Shown piece after piece: positions 51,437-59,379 of a stretch of 60,801 nt of DNA; position 1 is the stretch's first letter, and every line of letters starts with the position of its first letter. A model generated the notes under the pieces. That model was not told the DNA's origin, searched no databases, and was given only the letters and a program-made list of their open reading frames with translations. The stretch comes from Alphaproteobacteria bacterium UBA3773 (GTDB taxonomy: Bacteria > Pseudomonadota > Alphaproteobacteria > RF32 > CAG-239). The stretch is taken from the NCBI GenBank assembly GCA_002372275.1, contig DFFP01000034.1, forward strand, positions 1 to 60,801. Direction: 5' to 3'. A program made the translations under genes and the position numbers.

Positions 51437-52879
51437 ATGTGGCAACCGGTTTTAATGATTGACGGATTTATCCTCTGTATTTTAGGGATAAGTATGATTA
51501 TTCCGGCATGCTTTGATTTGATTGATGAAAAAATATCGTGGTCGCCTTTTTTTACCTCGGCGCTTATCACAATTTTTATCGGTTTTTCACTTTTTTTATC
51601 AAACAAAGGTAAAATTACCAAACTTTCTTTAAGGCAAGGCTATTTAATCACATTTGTTTGTTGGGTGTCAGTCGGTATTTTTTCAAGTCTTCCTTTTATT
51701 TTAGGAAGCCATGTACCGGATATTGCAAGCGCTTTTTTTGAAAGCGTTTCGGGGGTGACGGCAACAGGGGCAAGTGTGATTTCTGATGTGGAAAGCTTGC
51801 CGCGTTCGGTATTACTTTGGCGCTCAATGCTCAACGGTTTAGGCGGAATCGGTGTGGTGATTTTTGCAGTGGCGATGCTCCCGTTTTTGGGTATCGGTGG
51901 TATGCAAATGTTTGAGCACGAAAGCAGTGATACAAACGAAAAATTGATGCCGAAATTTATTGATGTGGCCAAATGGATTATAGGGGTTTATGTCGGGCTC
52001 GTCGTTTTATGTGCGATAGCTCTTTATGTGTGTGGTATGGGGCGCTTTGATGCAATCAATCATGCCTTGTCTGCTGTGGCAACAGCCGGTTTTTCAACTA
52101 AAAATACTTCAATTGCCTATTTTAATAGTTTTTCGATTGAAATGGTTGTGACATTTTTTATGATTTTAGGGGCTCTGCCGATTACTTTTTATATTATTTT
52201 GTTGCAACATCATGAAATGGAGCCCTTGCGTTTAGGACAGATTAAAACATTTTTAAAATCAGCTTTTCTTTTGACGTTTTTGGTGGCCATATATCTTTGC
52301 TGGCATAATCATATCGGCTTTTTCAAATCCTTGAGATATGCCGCTTTTAATGTTGTTTCAGTGATGACAACCACAGGGATGAGCTCTGCTGATTTTGTAG
52401 AGTGGGGAGCATGGACGACCGTATTTTTTACACTTTTATCTTTGCACGGCGGGTGTATCGGTTCAACAACCGGCTCAATTAAAGTGATGCGTTGGCAGGT
52501 GATGAAATCTTATTTTGCAAAATTTTTACTCTCATCTATTGAACCAAACAGGGTCGTGCCTGTCAAAATTGATAAAACACCGATTCCTGATAATGCTGTG
52601 ATTTCAGTTTTCGTATATATTCTGTCGTTTTTAACTGTGATTGGCGGGGCTGCGTTGATTTTGAATTTACAAGGTTATGATTTTACGATTGCACTATCTG
52701 CTGCTGTTTCTTGTGTGACTAATACCGGTCCCGGTGCAATTAAAGAAATCGGTGCGTCGGGAAATTATGCCTTTTTCTCTGTCGGGGCAAAGTATGTTTT
52801 ATGTGCGGCCATGCTTTTGGGACGCTTGGAAATTATGACTGTGCTTGTTATTTTTACGAAATCTTTTTGGAAAAATTAA
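51437..52879 (+). CDS. trkH: Trk system potassium uptake protein TrkH
   Basis: A 480-residue membrane protein with four potassium-channel-like repeats. Selectivity-filter-like loops are visible: SVSGVTATGASV (about 107), AVATAGFSTKN (about 212), VMTTTGMSSADF (about 314) and CVTNTGPGA (about 430). TrkH imports potassium with the regulatory NAD-binding protein TrkA, which is not in the window. Its 3' end overlaps the convergent RHH gene by 26 bases. Confidence 0.95.
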   Translation: MWQPVLMIDGFILCILGISMIIPACFDLIDEKISWSPFFTSALITIFIGFSLFLSNKGKITKLSLRQGYLITFVCWVSVGIFSSLPFILGSHVPDIASAFFESVSGVTATGASVISDVESLPRSVLLWRSMLNGLGGIGVVIFAVAMLPFLGIGGMQMFEHESSDTNEKLMPKFIDVAKWIIGVYVGLVVLCAIALYVCGMGRFDAINHALSAVATAGFSTKNTSIAYFNSFSIEMVVTFFMILGALPITFYIILLQHHEMEPLRLGQIKTFLKSAFLLTFLVAIYLCWHNHIGFFKSLRYAAFNVVSVMTTTGMSSADFVEWGAWTTVFFTLLSLHGGCIGSTTGSIKVMRWQVMKSYFAKFLLSSIEPNRVVPVKIDKTPIPDNAVISVFVYILSFLTVIGGAALILNLQGYDFTIALSAAVSCVTNTGPGAIKEIGASGNYAFFSVGAKYVLCAAMLLGRLEIMTVLVIFTKSFWKN

Positions 52880-53078
52880 GCATATAAAAATTTAAGATAT
52901 AAATCCGCACAGCACTTGAAAGATTGGTGTTTGGGCGCTCTCGGTCAATTTGAGAGATAATTTCATTGACCGGACGTTTTTGAAGCTCTGCAATTTGTTT
53001 TAAGGCATTAATAAATTCATCTTCTAACGTGATGCTGGTGGCATGGCGCCCGTCAATTAAAACAGAAATTTTCTTCAT
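52854..53078 (-). CDS. ribbon-helix-helix domain protein
   Basis: A 74-residue protein related to the alphaproteobacterial RHH_4 group (VLIDGRHATSITLEDEFINALKQIAELQKRPVNEIISQI split over the ribbon and two helices). Such proteins are small DNA-binding regulators. It overlaps sspB by four bases and its 3' end runs 26 bases into trkH. The target operator is not apparent. Confidence 0.8.
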   Translation of the reverse strand: MKKISVLIDGRHATSITLEDEFINALKQIAELQKRPVNEIISQIDRERPNTNLSSAVRIYILNFYMLNFSKKIS

Positions 53079-53524
53079 TTCTTTTTCCGAAAACTGTCAA
53101 TCGAAACAATTTCAGCACTTTGATGAGGTGTTTCATCTGTCTTTTGAGGTTGAGTTTGAGAATCCGGAACTTCAAATGACAGGCCAAATTTGGCATATGG
53201 GTCAGCAAACGATACCACCGAATCAAACGGAATGACAAGTTTATAAGGAACACCTCCGAAAACAAGCACAACCGAAAAAGATGTATCACCTACTTTTAAA
53301 TCGGAAAATTGGTGTTGCAGGACAATTGTCATTGTGTCGGGATATTGCGCTTGAAGCATTTGAGGAAGCTCAACGCCTTTGGCACTTGTTTGGAAAGTGA
53401 TATAAAAATGATTTTCACCATTCAGGCCGTTTTGTTCCGTAATTTTAAGCGCTCCGCGCACAACACCGCGCAAACTTTGATTGAGTAAATCGTTGTAATT
53501 GATTTCAGAAGCAAAATTTTCCAT
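53075..53524 (-). CDS. sspB: ClpXP adaptor SspB, alphaproteobacterial type
   Basis: A 149-residue protein that delivers ssrA-tagged peptides to the ClpXP protease. The N-terminal domain shows YNDLLNQSLRGVVRGAL, FYITFQTSAKGVELP, YPDTMTIVLQHQFSDL and FGGVPYKLVIPFDSV, which match the alphaproteobacterial SspB family. A disordered linker leads to a short C-terminal segment (EIVSIDSFRKKK) of the kind used to dock on ClpX. It lies upstream of, and overlaps, the RHH gene. Confidence 0.92.
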   Translation of the reverse strand: MENFASEINYNDLLNQSLRGVVRGALKITEQNGLNGENHFYITFQTSAKGVELPQMLQAQYPDTMTIVLQHQFSDLKVGDTSFSVVLVFGGVPYKLVIPFDSVVSFADPYAKFGLSFEVPDSQTQPQKTDETPHQSAEIVSIDSFRKKK

Positions 53525-53538
53525 GATTTTGACCGATG

Positions 53539-54030
53539 TTATATTTCAATGGCATAAATATCTTTGACGCGCCAACCGTTGTTTTCGGAAGGGACTAAAA
53601 CATAAATAATGCGTCCCTGACATAAGCCGAACCACTTGCCGTTACAAGTGCTGTCCGTGTGAACTTCAACCAAATCCGGATGAATCGGTTTAATTTTGGC
53701 GATTTTAAATGTCATTTCGGTCGGGCGTTCAAGAGCTTCGTCTGTCATAAATATAAATTTCGGTAACTTTGATTCGCGGCAACCTTCATAATCCGGATTT
53801 AAGGTACACTTGACCGCAAAATCAACGGCACACGCCATCTCGCTGCCCAGTTTGCATGATGAGGATAATTTATTGTTCTGATAATTGAATTGTTTATCTT
53901 CAAAATTTTCGGATGAAATGGCGGCGGAATTGGAAGATACAAGCGGTTTTGATGTTTTGGTTTTCCACGTATATAAACCGGTTAAAATGAGCAGAACTAA
54001 AACAAATGAAATCAATATTTTTTTAATCAT
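53539..54030 (-). CDS. hypothetical membrane-anchored periplasmic protein
   Basis: A 163-residue protein with an N-terminal hydrophobic helix (about residues 5-23), then a periplasmic domain with six cysteines (SSSCKLGSEMACAVDFAVKC, YEGC, STCNGKWFGLC), likely disulfide-bonded. The end (IIYVLVPSENNGWRVKDIYAIEI) looks like a small beta-rich domain. AAAGGAG precedes the ATG. It follows the barrel gene by three bases. I do not recognise the family. Confidence 0.75.
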   Translation of the reverse strand: MIKKILISFVLVLLILTGLYTWKTKTSKPLVSSNSAAISSENFEDKQFNYQNNKLSSSCKLGSEMACAVDFAVKCTLNPDYEGCRESKLPKFIFMTDEALERPTEMTFKIAKIKPIHPDLVEVHTDSTCNGKWFGLCQGRIIYVLVPSENNGWRVKDIYAIEI

Positions 54031-54033
54031 AGC

Positions 54034-54582
54034 TTACTCCTTTGTAAAATGATAGCGTAAACCGAGTGTGTATTCTGTTAAGTGATCCATATTTGAAATA
54101 TGGTCAAAATTGGTGTAACGCGCCATTGCTCGAAGCGAAATGTGTTTGCTCAAATCATAAATCATACCGGCGCCGAAACGATAACCATACCCTTCATCAG
54201 ACAAAGAGGATAAACCGACCGTTTTTTCTTTGAAAACATATGTTGCAGCCCCGAGCGAAGCAGTTAATTTAAGACCCTTAAAAGAAGGAGTATAAGTATA
54301 TAAATCAAGACCGTAGGCACGATATGACGTTTTATGTTTCAAATCGTTTAAATAAAAATGTCTCGGAAAAACGGTTTGATAAAAAATTTCGGTGCCGAAA
54401 TAGTCGTTATATGATGTGCCGATATTGACATTGGCGCCTGCAAATTCTGTGTGGCGTGATAAAATGCTTGCCTTGTTATAAAATCCATCTATACCGATAT
54501 AAGGGATATATATATTTGCACTATGTGAGATTTTCGGTAATACCAACATCACAAAAAGTCCGATGAAAAGTTTTTTATTCAT
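54034..54582 (-). CDS. small outer-membrane beta-barrel protein
   Basis: A 182-residue protein with a signal peptide (SHSAN cleavage, about residue 21) and eight or so amphipathic strands rich in Tyr, Phe and Gly, as in OmpA-like or OmpW-like barrels. The last strand, YTLGLRYHFTKE, carries the aromatic terminal pattern though the last residues are charged. It forms a unit with the 163-residue protein three bases downstream. AAAGGA precedes the ATG. Confidence 0.8.
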   Translation of the reverse strand: MNKKLFIGLFVMLVLPKISHSANIYIPYIGIDGFYNKASILSRHTEFAGANVNIGTSYNDYFGTEIFYQTVFPRHFYLNDLKHKTSYRAYGLDLYTYTPSFKGLKLTASLGAATYVFKEKTVGLSSLSDEGYGYRFGAGMIYDLSKHISLRAMARYTNFDHISNMDHLTEYTLGLRYHFTKE

Positions 54583-54725
54583 TTGATATCCTTTTTTGCT
54601 GTATTTTAATTTTTTTGTATCATAATCAAACTTCAGATAAAAATAAAGTAAAATTTTACTTTAAAACTTGAGAAAACGGATATTTTTATGCTATAATGCA
54701 TGGTAGCGTACAAAAAGGAGTAATT

Positions 54726-55310
54726 ATGAAACAAAAACTTAAAAATAATCAGAGCGGGCGAACAATTATGGAAATGATTGCCTATATTATGATTATGGTG
54801 ACATTAACGGCAGCAATCGCCTCGATGGTACATACGGGAATTCATCGTTATGAATGCAGTCAGATACAGCAAGAATTGGCCGATTTGAAAAAAATCATTG
54901 TGATGCGTTATGCCGCTGCCGGCAATTATAAACAGATAAGCTGGAACGATTTAAGAGAAAGTCATATGGGGCCGAAATCGATTATGCCGACCCGCGATTG
55001 TTCGACTAGAAAGTGCTATGGACAACATACTTTTGAAGGAAAAATTGATATCGGGACGAACGATGAATACGGCGAAACATTTTATATCGAGTTTCAGGAA
55101 TTACCGACAGATGTGTGTGCTCAAATGGGGAGTAAACAATGGCCGGCAACAGACGGATCTGATATGGAAAGGCTACAAATTAACAATACGGTTTGGACTT
55201 TTGCAAGTTTGAAAAACGATGGAGAAAAAGTGCTTCCGGCGCAAACAAAAGATGTGGTTGAGGCTTGCAAAAAAGGATATGATAATAAAATCAGATGGAC
55301 TTTTAACTAA
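54726..55310 (+). CDS. type IV prepilin-like protein
   Basis: A 194-residue protein. Residues about 9-35 look like a class III/prepilin signal: a short basic leader (MKQKLKNNQSG), then RTIMEMIAYIMIMVTLTAAIASMV, with the Glu at position +5 after the Gly processing site. The globular part has six cysteines, four of them in two pairs near 88-94 and about 130 and 170. AAAAGGAG precedes the ATG. It lies alone, with no pilus assembly genes next to it in the window. Confidence 0.75.
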   Translation: MKQKLKNNQSGRTIMEMIAYIMIMVTLTAAIASMVHTGIHRYECSQIQQELADLKKIIVMRYAAAGNYKQISWNDLRESHMGPKSIMPTRDCSTRKCYGQHTFEGKIDIGTNDEYGETFYIEFQELPTDVCAQMGSKQWPATDGSDMERLQINNTVWTFASLKNDGEKVLPAQTKDVVEACKKGYDNKIRWTFN

Positions 55311-55403
55311 ATCTTGTTACTTTCTTTATGAAAGTTCTTGAAGAGTGAAAAACAACTTGTTAACGTGTGAGGCAAAGTTATTTTGATATAAAGGAGAATG
55401 GTC

Positions 55404-55835
55404 ATGGTTGATTCAATTACAATGTTACCGCCGGATTATAAACCGTCTAAAAAAGAAAAGTATATGAACGAAAAACAGTTGGAGTATTTTCGCCAAAAAT
55501 TAGAGGCTTGGAAAAAATCCTTAATCAGTCAATCGGAAGATACGTTAGAAGATTTGCGTCAAGGCGGGTTAAATCAGCCTGATGATATCGACAGAGCCGC
55601 GCTTGAAACAGATAAATCGCTCGATTTAAGAACCAAAGACAGAGCGCGCAAATTAATCGGTAAAATAAATGAGGCATTGGAAAGAATTGCTGACGGCACA
55701 TACGGATATTGTGAAGAAACAGGTGAGCCGATCGGACTTGACAGATTAGAAGCCAGACCGATTGCCACACTTTCCATCGAGGCCCAAGAACGTCACGAAC
55801 GTATGGAAAAAACGTTTGAAGACGATGACAACTAA
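55404..55835 (+). CDS. dksA: DksA-family RNA polymerase-binding transcription factor
   Basis: A 143-residue protein that acts with ppGpp at RNA polymerase. The coiled-coil part carries the acidic tip DDIDRAALETD (about 60) and RDRARKLIGKI-like helices; the zinc region is reduced to one cysteine (YGYCEETGEPIG), as is usual in alphaproteobacterial DksA. The ATG at 55404 lies seven bases after GGAG and is preferred to one two codons upstream. Its end overlaps maf by 11 bases. Confidence 0.94.
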   Translation: MVDSITMLPPDYKPSKKEKYMNEKQLEYFRQKLEAWKKSLISQSEDTLEDLRQGGLNQPDDIDRAALETDKSLDLRTKDRARKLIGKINEALERIADGTYGYCEETGEPIGLDRLEARPIATLSIEAQERHERMEKTFEDDDN

Positions 55836-56409
55836 TATAGCACCTCAAGATTTTGTTTTAGCTTCAGCGTCGCCTCAAAGGCGTCGGTTGCTTGCACAAA
55901 TCGGATATCAGCCTAAAGAAATTTTGGCAGCCGATATTGATGAGTCGGAATTAAAATATGAAAAGCCGATTGCTTATGTTTGCCGTATGGCACGCGAAAA
56001 AGCAAAGGCTGTTGCAAATTTAAGGCCGGGCGAGAATATTTTAGCAAGTGACACCATCGTGACGGTTGGCCTCAGAATTATTCATAAATCGCAAACAGAT
56101 GCCGAACAAGAAAAAGTGATGAGATTGCTCTCGGGAAGAAATCATAAAGTGATTACGGCTGTTTGTTTAATCACAAAAGATGGAAAAATTTGTGAACGCC
56201 TCGTTTCAACCCGAATTTCCATGAAAAGGCTTTCGGACGAAGAAATCAAAGATTATGTTGCAAGCCATGAATGGGTTGGTGTATGCGGTTATAAAATCGA
56301 GGGCGTTTTGGCAGGGTTTGTCCGCCGTATGACAGGTTCGTTTTCGTCTGTGGTCGGCTTACCCCTTTATGAAACACGAAATTTGTTGATAGGAGCACAT
56401 ATTAAATGA
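55825..56409 (+). CDS. maf: Maf-family nucleoside triphosphate pyrophosphatase
   Basis: A 194-residue Maf protein that hydrolyses noncanonical or free nucleoside triphosphates. It shows LASASPQRRRLL (residues about 12-23), ASDTIV (about 73) and GYKIEGVLAGF (about 153). The start at 55825 lies within the dksA end. Substrate class (dTTP/UTP or m7GTP) is not decided here. Its stop overlaps the next gene by ATGA. Confidence 0.93.
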   Translation: MTTNIAPQDFVLASASPQRRRLLAQIGYQPKEILAADIDESELKYEKPIAYVCRMAREKAKAVANLRPGENILASDTIVTVGLRIIHKSQTDAEQEKVMRLLSGRNHKVITAVCLITKDGKICERLVSTRISMKRLSDEEIKDYVASHEWVGVCGYKIEGVLAGFVRRMTGSFSSVVGLPLYETRNLLIGAHIK

Positions 56410-57566
56410 AAGCAGATACAATCGTTTATGAAAAAAAAGGCGGAGTGGCACGTTTAGCAGTTTTAAATGAAGGGCGGCTTGCTGAGCTTGATACGTTTGA
56501 TGAAAATACGGCTGTTGAGGGAAATGTTTATCTGGGGCGTATTGTTCATAAACTTGAACTTGCAAACGGCAGGACGGCTTTTAAGGTCAATATCGGTGAC
56601 GGGACGGATGCTTTTTTAAGCGCATGGGAGCCTGATTTAAAAGAAGTCAATATGTCTGAGGGACAAACGGTTGTGGCGCAAGTTTCTCAAGAAAAACACG
56701 CCGACAAGGGCGCTAAATTAACGCGCAATATTCAAATTGTCGGAACAACGGTTGTTTATCGTCCGTTTAAGATGGGTGTTGAAGTTTCTTCTAAAATTAC
56801 GGATAAAGATAAAATTAATGAGTATCGTCGGGCAGTTTTAAACAATGTTCAAGGTCAGGAAGGTTGGGCTGTACGTACGTCGGCCGTAGAGTTTGACTTA
56901 TCTACCGTTCAAGAAGAAATGGTGAAACTTCGCGGTATCTATGAAAATATACGTATCAAAGCACGCAGTGCCAATGCACCGGCACTTTTGTATACAAGAG
57001 AAAACCCGATTTATGAATACATCAGACGCTATGGAAGTGATGTAAAAGTCGTTGTTAATAATCATAATTTAGAAAATGAAGTTAAAGATTTTATGGATGT
57101 TGCGGCTGAATTTCAGGCAGAACCTTTTGAAAAATATGGCCTTGAAGATCAAATCGTTGAAGCACTCGAAAAGTCCATTTCATTAACATCGGGCGGCAGA
57201 ATTCATGTTGAGCAAACAATGGCGTGTGTGACGGTTGATGTGGACAGCGGATCAATTAAAGAAGGTGATCGCATCAATGAAGTCAATATAGAAGCTGCGC
57301 ATGAAATTGCACGTCAAATCAGACTCAAAAATTTATCCGGAAAAATTATTATCGATTTTGCAGGCGGCAAGGAATATCACTTCATGAGACCTGTGATGGA
57401 TACGCTTGAAACCGATTTGGCTGATGATCCGTGTAAAGCAAAGGTTTTAGGCTTAAGTAAGGCCGGAAATATTGAAATTTTACGCCAGCGTCGTCGTCCG
57501 TCCATTTTTGACATTTATACCGAAGAATGCCCGACATGCCAAGGAACGGGCAGGGTTGAAAAATAA
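56406..57566 (+). CDS. rng: ribonuclease G/E family endoribonuclease
   Basis: A 386-residue RNase G-type protein. The S1-like RNA-binding region lies at about 35-110 (GNVYLGRIV). The catalytic metal site is TVDVDSG (about 277) and IIIDFAGG (about 317), and the zinc-link cysteines occur at the C-terminus in CPTCQGTGR (about 377). It is shorter than typical RNase G (about 480) and lacks the long RNase E tail. It lies in an overlapping run dksA-maf-rng-yacG. Confidence 0.93.
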   Translation: MKADTIVYEKKGGVARLAVLNEGRLAELDTFDENTAVEGNVYLGRIVHKLELANGRTAFKVNIGDGTDAFLSAWEPDLKEVNMSEGQTVVAQVSQEKHADKGAKLTRNIQIVGTTVVYRPFKMGVEVSSKITDKDKINEYRRAVLNNVQGQEGWAVRTSAVEFDLSTVQEEMVKLRGIYENIRIKARSANAPALLYTRENPIYEYIRRYGSDVKVVVNNHNLENEVKDFMDVAAEFQAEPFEKYGLEDQIVEALEKSISLTSGGRIHVEQTMACVTVDVDSGSIKEGDRINEVNIEAAHEIARQIRLKNLSGKIIIDFAGGKEYHFMRPVMDTLETDLADDPCKAKVLGLSKAGNIEILRQRRRPSIFDIYTEECPTCQGTGRVEK

Positions 57567-57775
57567 TGGTCAAACCTCATAAATGCCCGATATGTGGCGT
57601 GGAAACGCAAAACGAGCAATATCGTCCGTTTTGCTCAAAGCATTGCGCTGATGTGGATTTAGGGCGGTGGTTTAACGGTTCTTATGCCGTGAAGGCCGAA
57701 GAAATGGATGAAGAAGATTATGAAGAGCTCGAAAAAGAATATTTGAAAGCGGCAAATAAATCTTCAGATGAATAA
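57566..57775 (+). CDS. yacG: DNA gyrase inhibitor YacG
   Basis: A 69-residue zinc protein. The four zinc cysteines are in CPICG and FCSKHCADVDLGRW, which is diagnostic. The C-terminus is acidic. It overlaps the end of rng by one base (TAATG). The family inhibits gyrase through GyrB. Confidence 0.95.
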   Translation: MVKPHKCPICGVETQNEQYRPFCSKHCADVDLGRWFNGSYAVKAEEMDEEDYEELEKEYLKAANKSSDE

Positions 57776-57784
57776 ACTTATAAA

Positions 57785-57838
57785 AAGCACAAATTTTTAT
57801 CAAGCGCCGAAAATTTTATTCGGCGCTTTTTTGTGCAT
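57785..57838 (+). terminator. strong intrinsic terminator after yacG
   Basis: AAGCGCCGAA/TTCGGCGCTT (57802/57819) forms a ten-base-pair stem followed by T residues; outer GCACAAA/TTTGTGC bases can extend it. Confidence 0.9.
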
Positions 57839-57929
57839 AAAATCTGTCATTTTTTTAAATATTTTTCTTGTAAAAAATTTTGATATTTCGTATTGTAGTG
57901 AAAAATAAAAAAACGAAAGGAATTTTTCA

Positions 57930-59099
57930 ATGACAGCACCTTTAATGCCAAAAGCGACGGCTGTTTGGCTCGTTGATAACACAACATTGACATTTCGCCA
58001 AATTTCAAAGTTTTGCGAAATTCATGAACTTGAAATTCAAGCAATTGCCGATGGAGATGTGGCATATAATATTATGGGTCAAAGTCCGATTGCAAACGGT
58101 CAGTTGACAATAGAAGAAATTAAACGCTGCGAAGCTGATCCGACTGCAGATTTAGTTTCAAACGTGATGGAAAAAAATGTAAAAGAAATTAATGCACGAA
58201 ACAAAAAGATTTTGACACCTTCGCAACGCTCGGATAAACCTTCGGCCATTTTGTGGCTTATTCATAATTGTCCGGATTTAGCCAATTCTCAAATTCGCCG
58301 CCTGATCGGCACAACAAACACCACGATTGATTCTATTCGTGAGGGCACGCGCGAAGATATGGCTTATTTAAGAGCAAAAAATCCGGTGGCTATCGGGTTG
58401 TGCTCTGAAACAGCCTTGGATGAGGCCATTAAGGCGGCTCATTACAGATTAAACAAAGACGCCATTAAAGCCGAAAGAGAAGCTGAAAAACAAAAAGCTA
58501 AATTAAAGAAAAAAGCCGAAGCCAGAAAGAAAAAGGCTTTGAAAAAGAAATTAGCTGAGGAAAAGAAAGCCGCGCGTGAAGCATTACGCGCTGCTAAAAA
58601 AGCAGAAAAAGAGGCCTTAAAGGCAGAAAAGAAAGCTTTAAGAGAAAAAGAGGCAAGCGCCAAAAAGAAAGCAATGGAAAAAAAGAAAGCTGCTAAGGCC
58701 GCGAAAGCAAAAGCTAAAAAAGAGGCTTTGAAAGAAAAATTAAAAGCCAAAAAAGCATTAAAAGAAGCTAAATTGCAGGCAAAAATGGAAGCAAAAGCCT
58801 TAAAAGCCAAAGAAAAGGCAGAGGCTAAAAAAGCTGCCAAGGCCGCAAAGGCTAAAGCAAAGATGGAAGCCAAAAAGGCTGAAAAGGCAGCAAAAGTTAA
58901 AGCTAAAGCGAAGGCCAAAAAAGAAGCCTTAAAAGAAAAATTAAAAGAAAAAGCAGCGGCTAAAAAAGCAAAACAAAAAGAAAAAGAAGCTCTCAAAAAA
59001 GCTGCCAAAGCTGAGAAAAAAGCCTTGAAGAAGAAAACAAAAGCAGCTAAAACTTCTTCAAAAATAAAGGCAAAAAAGAAAACAGCGAAGAAAAAATAA
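57930..59099 (+). CDS. trcR: TrcR/DUF1013 transcriptional regulator with long Lys/Ala/Glu tail
   Basis: A 389-residue protein in two parts. Residues 1 to about 170 match the DUF1013 family (cell cycle transcriptional regulator TrcR): PKATAVWLVDNTTLTFRQIS, GQSPIANGQLTIEEIKRCE, LTPSQRSDKPSAILWLIHN and KNPVAIGLCSETAL. Residues about 178-389 are almost only Lys, Ala, Glu, Leu and Arg, in short periodic units such as KAKKEALKEKL and KKAAKAAKA, which would form a highly basic helix like histone H1 tails. AAAGGA precedes the ATG. The C-terminal tail is far longer than in ordinary members (about 230 residues). Confidence 0.85.
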   Translation: MTAPLMPKATAVWLVDNTTLTFRQISKFCEIHELEIQAIADGDVAYNIMGQSPIANGQLTIEEIKRCEADPTADLVSNVMEKNVKEINARNKKILTPSQRSDKPSAILWLIHNCPDLANSQIRRLIGTTNTTIDSIREGTREDMAYLRAKNPVAIGLCSETALDEAIKAAHYRLNKDAIKAEREAEKQKAKLKKKAEARKKKALKKKLAEEKKAAREALRAAKKAEKEALKAEKKALREKEASAKKKAMEKKKAAKAAKAKAKKEALKEKLKAKKALKEAKLQAKMEAKALKAKEKAEAKKAAKAAKAKAKMEAKKAEKAAKVKAKAKAKKEALKEKLKEKAAAKKAKQKEKEALKKAAKAEKKALKKKTKAAKTSSKIKAKKKTAKKK

Positions 59100-59124
59100 A
59101 AATTTTGTTTCTTTTTAAGGATAT

Positions 59125-59149
59125 AAGCTCCCGATAAGGGAGCTTTTTT
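59125..59149 (+). terminator. intrinsic terminator after trcR
   Basis: AAGCTCCC/GGGAGCTT with a GATAA loop, followed by a T run. Confidence 0.9.
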
Positions 59150-59161
59150 GTAGATTATTTC

Positions 59162-59190
59162 TTGACTTATTGCTTATAATCAGGCAAAAT
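59162..59190 (+). promoter_or_regulatory. candidate sigma-70 promoter for the second structured RNA
   Basis: TTGACT (59162-59167) and CAAAAT (59185-59190, four of six consensus bases) are 17 bases apart. Transcription would start near 59197. Confidence 0.55.
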
Positions 59191-59196
59191 AAAGTT

Positions 59197-59353
59197 ATCG
59201 CTACAGTTGAGCGATGGTGTCTCAAAACATCACACATACTATATAACTCCTCTGAAGGGAGTAGATGAGATAAGCGCATTTGCGACGAATAAGTCTGACT
59301 GAGTATGTGCAGTTTTTGAGCTCCCACTTTGATTTTTTCAAAGTGTTTTTTTT
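59197..59353 (+). ncRNA. candidate structured RNA or leader ahead of the lipoprotein gene
   Basis: A gene-free stretch between trcR and the lipoprotein folds convincingly by eye. ATCGCT/AGCGAT makes a 5' hairpin (59198-59216). CTCAAAA (59221) pairs with TTTTGAG (59314), and CACATACT (59233) with AGTATGTG (59302), giving a rod that encloses ACTCC/GGGAGT (59246/59257) and CGCATTTGCG. A terminator follows (59325-59353). CTCCC (59321-59325) could also pair with GGGAG (59257-59261), an alternative fold. The ATG of the next gene is 27 bases past the terminator, so this could be an attenuator leader or a stand-alone small RNA. I match it to no named class. Confidence 0.6.
59325..59353 (+). terminator. 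intrinsic terminator of the second structured RNA
   Basis: CACTTTG/CAAAGTG stem (59325/59339) followed by eight T residues. Confidence 0.85.
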
Positions 59354-59379
59354 AATTTTTAATAAAGGACTATAAGTTT

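Noticed and set aside
55404..55835. Loss of three of the four zinc cysteines in DksA
   Set aside because: This is the normal state of DksA in alphaproteobacteria, not a defect.
58442..59008. Long open frame opposite the trcR tail, rich in Ala and Phe
   Set aside because: It is the antisense of the Lys/Ala repeats; such repetitive DNA gives open frames on the other strand. It has no ribosome site and its composition is not protein-like.
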